64,000 nucleotides of DNA from an uncultured Planctomyces sp. Its GTDB lineage: Bacteria > Planctomycetota > Planctomycetia > Planctomycetales > Planctomycetaceae. The stretch covers positions 17,939-81,938 of the forward strand of contig CALGTK010000187.1 of assembly GCA_937904325.1 (NCBI GenBank), read 5' to 3'. The notes under the pieces are model-generated. The model was not told the DNA's origin and searched no databases. It saw nothing but the letters and a program-made list of their open reading frames with translations. Shown one piece after another: positions 17,379 through 25,560 of this stretch. The translations under genes and the position numbers were made by a program. Position 1 is the stretch's first letter; each line of letters opens with the position of its first letter.

Positions 17379-19193
17379 ATGGTTCGACAAGCCGCGGCAC
17401 TTCTTACCTGGCTGTCAGTCTTCACATCCTGTCACTCTATTTGTCGAGCTGACGATTCCTCTGCATTTCACGGCGAGTTGAAAGAGCTGGCTGAGTACTC
17501 GCCGATCAGCACGTCAATCGGTGTGACTCGGCGCGGCGTGGCTATTTCCGCGTTCCTGACCAACGGCATGCTCGACGTGAGGAGCGATCGAACACGAATT
17601 CTGGTCGTCGCCAACCTTGCACCGGATTCGCCTGTCAGCAAGCGACTGGTTTCCGAATGGAGCGACTTGCTCTCTCGCCGCTCCTTCGAAGCGAACAAGG
17701 GCGAAGTTGAGATAGGCATTGTCCCCTTCGCGAATCCTGACCACTTCGAAACAGCATTGGCGGACAGTGACAAAGATAATACTACCGCCAAGTGGGCTTC
17801 TGAGTTTCCGCCAACCGGTGCTGCCTATAACGACAAAAACAATTCAGAACGTCACTATCTCTGGCGATGGATTGGGATGCTGGCTCCGGACATTGTTATT
17901 GTCGTCAGAGAAGGAAACGTCGATACGCTGGTTGTTCCTGAGACGCTCCCGTTGAACCGCATCGCGGTCAATGCTCGGTTGCCGATACGGACGGCTGATT
18001 CAGGTTCACTGGCAGACGCACTGACAATCGGAGAAGCAGCGAACATTGGTCACGTACCGTCCGTCGAGTTTAGAACTTCAGGTCGCATGCCGCTGCTACC
18101 TGAATTCGTACAACTCGCCACGTCGATCCGATCGAAGGCTCGTACAGAACTTGTTCGACGCAAGGACCGCAGCCCGATCGAAGTGGCAAGCGAGCTGGCT
18201 CAGGTCTATGGACACAATCTTAAATCCGTAGCCTACATTCCCGCGTTGGCGTTGCTCGGACGTGTGCGTCTTTCCGAACTGAAGAACGACGACAGCCACC
18301 TTAAAGACGTACTCAAGATCGTCGCCCCGTACGCCAGTGGTAAAAAGTCGAGCCTTGGATCGCGGCCAGGCGGCAGCACGCTGTCCGGGCATTTGATCTT
18401 CGGAAAACTGTCAAAGGCAACTGGCGACGAACGCTTCATCAAACTTGCTCGGACCGCCGCCGATCTTGGCTTCGACAATGATGGCAAACTTCGTGAGTCC
18501 ATGCCGTTTCACAATGAGATGAGTGATGCAGTTTTTATGGGCACACCAATCCTCGTCGAGGCCGGTTACTTAACTGGAGAAACGAAATACTTCGACATGG
18601 CCGACCGGCATCTGCAGTTCATGTTGAATCTGAATCTTCGCAACGACGGACTGCACCAGCATTCGCCGCTTGATCCTGAGCACACTGCGTGGGGGCGAGG
18701 AAACGGATTCCCGGCACTCGGTCTGGCACTTTCACTTTCTGATATGCCGGTAGATAGTAAATATCGACCATCGATGGCTGCCGCTTATCGCAACCACCTG
18801 CTTGCGATGATCGATCATCAGGATGAGATGGGGATGTGGCACCAGATCGTCGATCATCCGGAAAGTTATCGCGAGTTCACTGTCACCTGCATGACGACAT
18901 TCGCAATCATTCGTGGTCTGCGCAACAACTGGCTTGACCGTCAGACGTTTGAACCGTTCGTGCAGCGGGCGTGGGAATCGATCAAGTGTCGGATCGGCCG
19001 GAATGGAAACCTTGTCGACGTTTGCACGGGAACCGGCAAACAGAAAAACCGACGCGCTTACTGCGACCGTACGGCAATCCTCGGCAAAGACGACCGCGGT
19101 GGAGCGATGGCTCTGATGGTTTCAACCGAACTGGCTTTTGCGGTTCGGGAAAAGTCCGTCGAACTGGTGGAGACCGGTGATCGTTCCCGTTAG
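17379..19193 (+). CDS. Secreted GH88/GH105-like glycosidase with an extra N-terminal domain
   Basis: 604 aa. A signal peptide (residues 1-24, ends SICRADDS) is followed by about 270 residues around RILVVANLAPDSPVS and VEIGIVPFANPDHF that loosely recall a carboxypeptidase-like alpha/beta fold. The C-terminal half (about 330-595) is an alpha/alpha barrel of the unsaturated glucuronyl/rhamnogalacturonyl hydrolase type: MSDAVFMGTPILVEAGYLTG (about 381, with the conserved Asp), HTAWGRGNGFPALGL (about 436), MGMWHQIVDHPESY and GKDDRGGAMAL. Such enzymes remove unsaturated uronic acids left by polysaccharide lyases. The two-domain build is unusual; the role of the first domain is inference only. Confidence 0.75.
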   Translation: MVRQAAALLTWLSVFTSCHSICRADDSSAFHGELKELAEYSPISTSIGVTRRGVAISAFLTNGMLDVRSDRTRILVVANLAPDSPVSKRLVSEWSDLLSRRSFEANKGEVEIGIVPFANPDHFETALADSDKDNTTAKWASEFPPTGAAYNDKNNSERHYLWRWIGMLAPDIVIVVREGNVDTLVVPETLPLNRIAVNARLPIRTADSGSLADALTIGEAANIGHVPSVEFRTSGRMPLLPEFVQLATSIRSKARTELVRRKDRSPIEVASELAQVYGHNLKSVAYIPALALLGRVRLSELKNDDSHLKDVLKIVAPYASGKKSSLGSRPGGSTLSGHLIFGKLSKATGDERFIKLARTAADLGFDNDGKLRESMPFHNEMSDAVFMGTPILVEAGYLTGETKYFDMADRHLQFMLNLNLRNDGLHQHSPLDPEHTAWGRGNGFPALGLALSLSDMPVDSKYRPSMAAAYRNHLLAMIDHQDEMGMWHQIVDHPESYREFTVTCMTTFAIIRGLRNNWLDRQTFEPFVQRAWESIKCRIGRNGNLVDVCTGTGKQKNRRAYCDRTAILGKDDRGGAMALMVSTELAFAVREKSVELVETGDRSR

Positions 19194-19240
19194 TTTGAGA
19201 TAGCAAGTATCATCTGTTGTTCGTTAGAGGAGCAGGAAAC

Positions 19241-20167
19241 ATGATTTCCGTCGATGAATTGCGAGTCGATTATGGAAACTTCTGCGCCGTCGAGGAGTTG
19301 TCGTTTTCAGTTGCGGAAGGCGAAGTTTTCGGATTGATCGGGCCAAACGGTGCCGGCAAGACCAGCACGATGCGTGCCCTCGTCGGATTGCTGACGCCGA
19401 CCTACGGAGCGGTCCATATCGCCGGCTTCGATATCCGGGAAGAGCCACAGGCCGTCGGTCAGGTGCTTGGGTTCATGCCCGACTTCCCGCCCGTCTACGA
19501 AGACCTTCTGGTTTGGGAGTTCCTTGACCTCTTCGCCGCCAGCTATTTCATTCCGAAGCCCAGACGCAAGTCTGAAATTCTTCACCGTCTGGAACAGGTC
19601 GGCATTTCCGAGAAAACAAATTCGCTGGTCGGCAGCCTGTCGCGAGGCATGCGCCAACGATTAATGCTTGCGAAGACGTTGTTGCCCGAGCCTAAGGTAT
19701 TGCTTCTCGACGAACCGGCCAGCGGCATGGATCCGCACGGTCGTGCTCAGATGAAACAGGTCATCAGGGATTTTGCCGATGAAGGCGGTACGGTCCTCGT
19801 GTCGTCTCACATCCTTTCCGAAATGGATGAGTTCTGCACGTCAATCGGCATCATGCAGCGAGGCCAGATGATCGTCACGGGGAAGGTCGATGAAATCACA
19901 GAGAAGGTGTTAGGGCAGTCGATTCTCGAAGTCGAACTCGTCAGCGCAGGTGACGGTTTACTGAAGATTCTAGCGAGGCACGGAATTGACGCGGAGTTAG
20001 ACGAATCGAAGCAGCGATTCGCGATCCCTTTCGGGGGTGACGATCGTGCAGCCAGCGATCTTTTGACAGAACTGGTGAACGCCGGCGTTCGTGTTTCATC
20101 CTTCACCAGAAAACGCGAGTCGCTGGAAGACGTCTTCCTGCAAATCGGTGCGAAGGAGTTGTCGTAA
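19241..20167 (+). CDS. ABC transporter ATP-binding protein (ABC-2 exporter type)
   Basis: 308 aa. Walker A GPNGAGKTSTMR (about residue 34), Q-loop region, signature SLSRGMRQRLMLA (about 132), Walker B VLLLDEPASGMDP (about 155) and switch histidine in LVSSH. The layout and the C-terminal 80-residue extension fit the DrrA/NatA-like group that works with an ABC-2 permease. ATG at 19241 has AGGAGCAGGAAAC in front of it. The stop overlaps the start of the permease by one base (TAATG), so the two are translationally coupled. Substrate unknown. Confidence 0.92.
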   Translation: MISVDELRVDYGNFCAVEELSFSVAEGEVFGLIGPNGAGKTSTMRALVGLLTPTYGAVHIAGFDIREEPQAVGQVLGFMPDFPPVYEDLLVWEFLDLFAASYFIPKPRRKSEILHRLEQVGISEKTNSLVGSLSRGMRQRLMLAKTLLPEPKVLLLDEPASGMDPHGRAQMKQVIRDFADEGGTVLVSSHILSEMDEFCTSIGIMQRGQMIVTGKVDEITEKVLGQSILEVELVSAGDGLLKILARHGIDAELDESKQRFAIPFGGDDRAASDLLTELVNAGVRVSSFTRKRESLEDVFLQIGAKELS

Positions 20168-21666
20168 TGTTGAAACAAGTGCTGCTCGACAATCCTTTGC
20201 TTGTCCGACACGTCAGATCGAATCTTCGGCCACCGCGAGCTGGTTACCTGGCCGGAATCATCGTTTCGCTCAGTAGTCTGCTGATGTTTGCTGGTTACAA
20301 AGCTGGAGGGTTAGGCAGTTCGGGATTCTTCTGCTTTTTCTTTGGTGTCCAAGCCCTGGCGTTGCACTTTGCAGGGACATCTCAGGTCGCCTCGTCGATC
20401 AGTGCTTCGAATGATTCAGGTATTCTCGACTTTCACAGAATCGCTCCGTTGTCACCCACCGCGACGACTCTGGGATTTATGTTCGGCGGCGCCGTCCGAG
20501 AACATCTGGTTGCGCTAGTTCTACTCCCCTTCACGCTGGCGTGTTCTTTGCTGAGTGACGTCGGAATCGTTGGGTTTCTAACGTCGACCATCGTTCTGAT
20601 TTCAACAACGTTGCTGTTCCACGCGCTGTCTCTCACGGCCGGGCTTGTCGCCAGAAAAGGTAAGACGAGAAACGTTAATTCGGTGCTGAGCATCCTTGTT
20701 TTTGGAGCGGGTGCTTGTACGGGAATGACTACTGTCGGGATTCCGATCCCTGGAATGCTGTCTGTCGGGCCGGCGTTTATGGAAGCAGTGAATGGTGCCG
20801 CGCCGCGTAACGCCATTCCGGCGGCCACGTTTTTCGGAATTCAGCTTCCGGTGTTTCTTCAGTCGCTGTGTTACCAGATTCCCCTGACGCTGTTTCTGGT
20901 CGTAGCGACAACCCGGCGAATGGAATCTGCCACGGCGATGTTTTTCTCGAAGTCAACGGCTGTTGCGTTTCTGGCAACTATTGCGGCGTTGAGTCTTGGC
21001 GGTGTCATCAAGCACCCGCTTCTCGACGCCGTCTGGCTTGTGCCAATGCTGGCTTACGTCGAATTCATCATTGCCGCGTTGATGATTCTTGCGATTACTC
21101 CGACTCACGGGCGGTACCAGGGGGGAGCGAGACGAGCCAAACGAAGAGGGATGGGCCGGGTACCGCTTTGGCAGGATGACAGCTCCAATCGAGCGGCTGT
21201 TGTTGTGATGGCCAGTCTGCTGTTGGCAACGGTTCAGGTCATTCAGACTCTGGTTCCGGCATTGAATATCGATGCTCGGTTCTGGCGAGTCGCCGGGACA
21301 GCTGCCTCGGTGGTCGCGTACTTCGGCTTTGCGACGCAGTATTATTCGTTGAAGTATCAGAATCGTGGCAAACTGGTCCTGATGATGTTTCTGTTTCTAT
21401 TCTGGATGCTGCCACTGTTCGTTGCGCTGCTGCTGGGAACGATTTTGCAGCAGGAAGATTTCGCATTTCATGTTGCCTGCATTTCTCCGTTTTTCGGGAT
21501 TGGAGCTGGCTCGTGGGGAGCGTTCATCTTTGCCGCATCGATGGCGGCGATCTTCTTCGCTCTGCTGACAATGAAAGAGCGTGAGGTCTGGGACGCTTTA
21601 TCCATTCGAGAGATCGTCAAAGCAGACGAACTGGCCGACGACGCGTCCGACAATCCATTTCAGTAA
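20167..21666 (+). CDS. ABC-2 type permease
   Basis: 499 aa with about twelve hydrophobic segments, e.g. LAGIIVSLSSLLMFAGY, VALVLLPFTLACSLL and MMFLFLFWMLPLFVALLLG. No nucleotide-binding motif. It pairs with the preceding ATPase, to which it is coupled by a one-base overlap. The N-terminal part contains the polar SISASNDSGILDFHRIAPLS loop often seen in ABC-2 exporters whose permease carries long soluble loops. Location: cytoplasmic membrane. What it moves cannot be told. Confidence 0.85.
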   Translation: MLKQVLLDNPLLVRHVRSNLRPPRAGYLAGIIVSLSSLLMFAGYKAGGLGSSGFFCFFFGVQALALHFAGTSQVASSISASNDSGILDFHRIAPLSPTATTLGFMFGGAVREHLVALVLLPFTLACSLLSDVGIVGFLTSTIVLISTTLLFHALSLTAGLVARKGKTRNVNSVLSILVFGAGACTGMTTVGIPIPGMLSVGPAFMEAVNGAAPRNAIPAATFFGIQLPVFLQSLCYQIPLTLFLVVATTRRMESATAMFFSKSTAVAFLATIAALSLGGVIKHPLLDAVWLVPMLAYVEFIIAALMILAITPTHGRYQGGARRAKRRGMGRVPLWQDDSSNRAAVVVMASLLLATVQVIQTLVPALNIDARFWRVAGTAASVVAYFGFATQYYSLKYQNRGKLVLMMFLFLFWMLPLFVALLLGTILQQEDFAFHVACISPFFGIGAGSWGAFIFAASMAAIFFALLTMKEREVWDALSIREIVKADELADDASDNPFQ

Positions 21667-21679
21667 TCGAAAAAGACCG

Positions 21680-22672
21680 TCAGTGTGCGAGGCATTTTCG
21701 GCGAAGTCGCCGCCCGCCGGCCCTCAATAGAGACGATGTCAACATCCGCAGTGCATCCAGCTTTGTGACCACCGGACGTGTCTCTAAGACGCGGAAATCG
21801 ATCTGTTCAATTCGCTGAAGAATGCACAGTCCGCCACGGGTGAAGAGATCGATGTCGATCTGAAGCGGCCCCGGCAGAGCTTCGACCAGCGGCAGGCCGC
21901 TTTCTAACAATTCCCGGGAATGGTCAACCTCGTACTTCATCAACTCCAGAAATCCGTCCGTCGTCCGGCGTGCAAGCAAGTCTTCGCGCGTCACTCCGAA
22001 GCGGTCGCGATCCTCTTTCGGAATATAGATTCGGTTGATATCGAGATCGCGGCTGACGTCCTGACAGAAGTTAGCCAGTTGCAGCCCTGTGCAGATTGAA
22101 TCGGACCACGCGAATGCCTGCTCAGAAGTCTGTCGACACAAATGCAGAACAATTCTGCCGACGGGATTCGCGCTGCGAGTACAGTAGTCCAGAAGCTGCT
22201 CCCGAGTGTCGTATTCAAGAACGTGCTGATCCTGCTCGAATGCCGAGATCAGATTGTCAAACAGTTTCTCGGGAACGTTGAACGTCTCGATTGTTGGCCG
22301 CAACGCGACGAAGACGGGGTGTCGACAACGGTCGGAGTAGCAGAGTTGTAACTCGTCTCGCCACCACCCGAGCAACTCAAGTGAGCGTTTCGTATCGCCG
22401 ATTTCGTCGCCGAGGTCGTCGGCCCAGCGGCAGAACGCGTAGACATTGTAAAAATGTTGATGCAACCCCCTGGGTAGCAGCCACGAAACCAGTGGGAAGT
22501 TTTCATAATGACCTGTCGCCAGTGTTCGGCAATAAGAATTCGCGTCTTCGAGCGACGGATCTATGTGTGGATGAGAAGTTTCTCCGGCTTCACCAGAACC
22601 GCCGATCGGTCGCCAATCAGCGGCCTGTTCGGCAACGGGCCGCGCGGCTTCTTCCCGGATCGTGCGGTTCAC
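21680..22672 (-). CDS. hpnC: Squalene/phytoene synthase family protein, HpnC type
   Basis: 330 aa. The HpnC hallmark HYENFPLVSWLLP opens the domain. Both aspartate-rich motifs are present: DDLGDE (about residue 84) and DVSRD (about 203) in NFCQDVSRDLDINRIYIP. In known systems HpnD makes presqualene diphosphate from farnesyl diphosphate, HpnC turns it into hydroxysqualene and HpnE reduces that to squalene. Neither hpnD nor hpnE is in the window. A role in squalene-derived hopanoids/sterols or C30 carotenoids follows from the family. GTG start at 22672, no clear ribosome site. It is the last gene of a four-gene operon. Confidence 0.88.
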   Translation of the reverse strand: MNRTIREEAARPVAEQAADWRPIGGSGEAGETSHPHIDPSLEDANSYCRTLATGHYENFPLVSWLLPRGLHQHFYNVYAFCRWADDLGDEIGDTKRSLELLGWWRDELQLCYSDRCRHPVFVALRPTIETFNVPEKLFDNLISAFEQDQHVLEYDTREQLLDYCTRSANPVGRIVLHLCRQTSEQAFAWSDSICTGLQLANFCQDVSRDLDINRIYIPKEDRDRFGVTREDLLARRTTDGFLELMKYEVDHSRELLESGLPLVEALPGPLQIDIDLFTRGGLCILQRIEQIDFRVLETRPVVTKLDALRMLTSSLLRAGGRRLRRKCLAH

Positions 22673-22698
22673 AGAGCGACTTTCAGCGGAGTATCGGA

Positions 22699-22953
22699 TT
22701 AATAGTGTGGCGGCTTTTCATCTTCGGGGCTGGGCGATTCTTCGGCATTCAGAAGACGCTCCATGTCTCCGTTCACTTTTGAAAGGTTCGCGTTCAAGCG
22801 TCCGATTTCTTCCTGCTGAGCAAGCAAAACGTCATGCATCTGCTGCTGGTCATTTTGAATGTGCATCAGCGATTCCTGCATCGCCAGGAATTGCTGCTGC
22901 AAACTGGCCAACTGATTCGCAGTTGTTTCATCCGGTGTGGGTTGCTCTGTCAT
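22699..22953 (-). CDS. slyX: SlyX-like coiled-coil protein
   Basis: 84 aa. The protein is one long amphipathic helix (residues about 12-65, QQQFLAMQESLMHIQNDQQ and on) followed by an acidic tail that ends in KPPHY, the same ending as E. coli SlyX (PPPHY). Length (72 aa in E. coli) and shape fit. SlyX function is poorly known. The ATG overlaps the stop of the upstream oxidoreductase (ATGA), and the gene stops 26 bases before hpnC, so it is inside an operon. Confidence 0.72.
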   Translation of the reverse strand: MTEQPTPDETTANQLASLQQQFLAMQESLMHIQNDQQQMHDVLLAQQEEIGRLNANLSKVNGDMERLLNAEESPSPEDEKPPHY

Positions 22954-24107
22954 GCTTCCGATTCTGGATTCGTTATTGGTTCGGCGTTTCCACCGGCGGC
23001 TGATCGATAAACGGCGTGCACAACTTCGACGCAGTGTGCAGCCATATTTGCAGTTACATCGGATTGTCTATTTTGCTCAAGGCAGTCAAGGAATACTGAC
23101 GCGTCAGACTTTGCCGACGGGTTGATTGCCTGCCAGTCGTTCTTTGTTTGGACCCCGCCCGCAATTTGAGTACTCGACCAGAAGCCCATCGGATCTTCGG
23201 GGTGACCGACGGGTGGTTGGCTCCAAGGTAAAGAATCTGAGCACACTTCCAGCCGCGGCCGTTGGGCATCGATTGTGATGCTCCCGCGACTTCCGACCAG
23301 GCGGATGTCATGAACTCCGTAATCGCGATGGCTCATCCAGCCGCAGCGGCCGGCGGTGATTGTTGCTTCGATGCCATCATCCATCGCGAGCATGACGCTG
23401 GAAAAATCCTCGACGTCATTCTTCTGGTGAGCGTCGAAAAAGTAATTAGCAGTTGTCGCGTCGACGGTTGTGAAACGCTTTCCGGTCAGCCACTGAAACA
23501 GAATCAGCGGGTAATAACCGACGCAAAGGAATTCACGCTTTGAATCAATGAACGAGAATCGCTCGGCGGTTGGCTTTTCTTCCCGGGCGAAGTTCAAGTC
23601 GGCAGTGCCGGGGATTCCTTTTGCAAAAGTGACGTCGCAGTGAAGTCCGATCAGGTCACCGATTTCTCCAGACTCGACAATCTGCTTTGCCTGCTCGCAT
23701 GCCGGTAACCGGACCAGGCTGAAAGCTTGAGCAAGCAGCCTGTGTTTCTCAACGGCCGCAGAAATCTGCAATGCATCAGCGACTGTCGGTGCGGGGTCTT
23801 TATCGAGGTACAGATGCTTGCCGGCTTTTATACAGGCGATTGAGAGTGGCAGACGTCGTTCGGGCTCGGCACAGATCGACACAAAGTCAACGTCGTCACG
23901 GCTGATTGCGGCTTCGAAATCGTCCAGATACGGAATGCCTAATTCACTGGCGAGGTCTCGATTGAGTTCCTGTCGCCGACTCGGGACGTCAGGGGCGTCA
24001 GTTAGGCCGATCAGTTGGCAGCGGTTGTCCGCGGCGAATGCTCGCGCGTAGTTCTCCTGGTGAGTTTGATTACCAGTGATCAGGAGCAAGCCAAATGGAG
24101 CGGACAT
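22950..24107 (-). CDS. Gfo/Idh/MocA-type oxidoreductase
   Basis: 385 aa. N-terminal Rossmann part (FGLLLITGNQTHQENYARAF), with the conserved region VDFVSICAEPERRLPLSIAC and AGKHLYLDKDPAPTVADAL, where the usual EKP is DKD-P. The C-terminal half has the GFO/IDH beta-sheet domain. These proteins act on sugars and derivatives with NAD(P)H and are strongly expanded in planctomycetes. The Rossmann GxGxxG is altered (LLITGNQ), so cofactor binding may differ. The stop overlaps the slyX start, and the start lies 11 bases after the PQQ-propeller stop. Confidence 0.85.
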   Translation of the reverse strand: MSAPFGLLLITGNQTHQENYARAFAADNRCQLIGLTDAPDVPSRRQELNRDLASELGIPYLDDFEAAISRDDVDFVSICAEPERRLPLSIACIKAGKHLYLDKDPAPTVADALQISAAVEKHRLLAQAFSLVRLPACEQAKQIVESGEIGDLIGLHCDVTFAKGIPGTADLNFAREEKPTAERFSFIDSKREFLCVGYYPLILFQWLTGKRFTTVDATTANYFFDAHQKNDVEDFSSVMLAMDDGIEATITAGRCGWMSHRDYGVHDIRLVGSRGSITIDAQRPRLEVCSDSLPWSQPPVGHPEDPMGFWSSTQIAGGVQTKNDWQAINPSAKSDASVFLDCLEQNRQSDVTANMAAHCVEVVHAVYRSAAGGNAEPITNPESEA

Positions 24108-24118
24108 TGGGAAAAACT

Positions 24119-25363
24119 CTATTCGCTTTGCGCTTCCAGGCAGGCCAAACGGTGGAACGAACGCAGGAACAATCGTCCGTTGGCGATTGCCGGCGTCGAG
24201 TGGCTGGAGTCACCCAGCTGAGTTCGTCCCAGTTCTTTGAATTCGGGTGAGGCTGCGATGACGACGACTTCGCCGTCTTCGGCGATACAGTAAAGCTTTC
24301 CGTCAATGCAGATCGGTGAGCCGCTGTAATTGCCTCCAAGCCGTTTCACCCAGATGTCTTTTCCATTGTCCAGATCGACGCAGGCGCAAATTCCTTCGTC
24401 GCTCCATTCGTAAAGATGCCCTTCGTAGACGACGGGCGTCGGTACGTAAGGAATGACTTTCTTTCGCTCCCACACAATCTTTGCTCGGCCGTCTTCGTCG
24501 AGGTCACCGTTCAGACTGACTGCCATTTGCTGGACACCCCAGCGTCCACCTTGTCCGCAAGACGCAATCAGCAGGCCATTTCCATAAACAGGCGATGCGA
24601 CCGTTCGGAGTGGGAACGATTGCCCCTGCCAGTTCATGACTCCGGTGTGAGGATTCAGGCTGGTGATGCCCATGTTCCCGCTGACGCAGATGAGTTGCGG
24701 CTTGCCGTCTTTGTCGGGGACGACAATTGGAGTCGCGTAGGATGTTTTACGGTGGTCGCGAACGGTGCTCCATCTGGTCTTTCCAGTCGATGCGTCGAGG
24801 GCGACAACCCGGCTGGGACCTTTCTGATCGTTCGGGCAAATGAGCATCCCGTCAAACAGGAACAATGAAACGCCAAGATTGTGCTGGCTTTCGTACTCGC
24901 CAAGGCTCCGCCGCCAAGCGAGGTTTCCGTCAAAGTCGTAGGCGCTGACGAGGTATCGCTCGATGTCTGCGAAGGCAACGTAAACCAGCTTGCCGTCGGT
25001 GACCGGGGTACTGGATGCCCAACTGCTCTTGCTGTGTTTGTGGCTGTCGCTCATCGGAATTTCGCGAATCCACTTTTCCTTCCCATTTGCCGGGTTAAGG
25101 CAAAGTAGTCGCCTGATGAATCCATGGTCAGTCGCTGCAGTTACAAACAGGTTGTCGCCCCAAATGATTGGCGCTGCGTGTCCTACACCCGGCAACTCGA
25201 TACTCCATTTGTAGTTGCCGGCGCTCCAGCTTGTCGGAATTCCCTTCTGATAGCTGATTCCGGTGCCGTTGTTGCCTCGGAACCGTGACCAGTTTTCTGC
25301 TGACACAAAGTTTGCGCCGAGGGCAAAAATCGTAACAACGGAGAGCAATGCCAAACGCGTCAT
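24119..25363 (-). CDS. Secreted PQQ-type beta-propeller protein
   Basis: 414 aa. Signal peptide LALLSVVTIFALGANFVSAE (residues about 4-23). Repeated quinoprotein-like blades follow: NWSRFRGNNGTGIS, LLCLNPANGKEKWIREI, VVALDASTGKTRWSTV, GVMNWQGQSF and CVDLDNGKDIWVKR. This is the BamB/quinoprotein-like propeller seen in very many planctomycete exported proteins; no sign of a bound cofactor or of enzymatic residues. It is the first gene of the operon with the oxidoreductase, SlyX-like protein and HpnC, and has a striking tandem repeat in front. Confidence 0.85.
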   Translation of the reverse strand: MTRLALLSVVTIFALGANFVSAENWSRFRGNNGTGISYQKGIPTSWSAGNYKWSIELPGVGHAAPIIWGDNLFVTAATDHGFIRRLLCLNPANGKEKWIREIPMSDSHKHSKSSWASSTPVTDGKLVYVAFADIERYLVSAYDFDGNLAWRRSLGEYESQHNLGVSLFLFDGMLICPNDQKGPSRVVALDASTGKTRWSTVRDHRKTSYATPIVVPDKDGKPQLICVSGNMGITSLNPHTGVMNWQGQSFPLRTVASPVYGNGLLIASCGQGGRWGVQQMAVSLNGDLDEDGRAKIVWERKKVIPYVPTPVVYEGHLYEWSDEGICACVDLDNGKDIWVKRLGGNYSGSPICIDGKLYCIAEDGEVVVIAASPEFKELGRTQLGDSSHSTPAIANGRLFLRSFHRLACLEAQSE

Positions 25364-25389
25364 GGCGTGGTTCCTGCTGCGTGAAAGTT

Positions 25390-25423
25390 GTTGAGATAAT
25401 TGTACCGTTGAGATAATTGTACC
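25390..25423. promoter_or_regulatory. Perfect tandem 17-bp repeat upstream of the PQQ/hpnC operon
   Basis: GTTGAGATAATTGTACC occurs twice without a gap (25390-25406 and 25407-25423), 27 to 60 bases upstream of the ATG at 25363. On the minus strand each copy contains TACAAT, a good -10 hexamer. Direct repeats are typical sites for AraC-family proteins, and an XylR-type regulator gene ends 137 bases upstream. It may be an operator overlapping the promoter. Confidence 0.5.
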
Positions 25424-25560
25424 GACGAATTACACCGGTCGACATCCGCAGAATGGTGAAACGGCATCGGCAGTTCAAGCAAGCGACCGATGAACTGTCC
25501 CGATTCGACGCTCGAAACTAATCATTTCTGAATGGCCACGTGAACTCAAACTGCGGCTGC

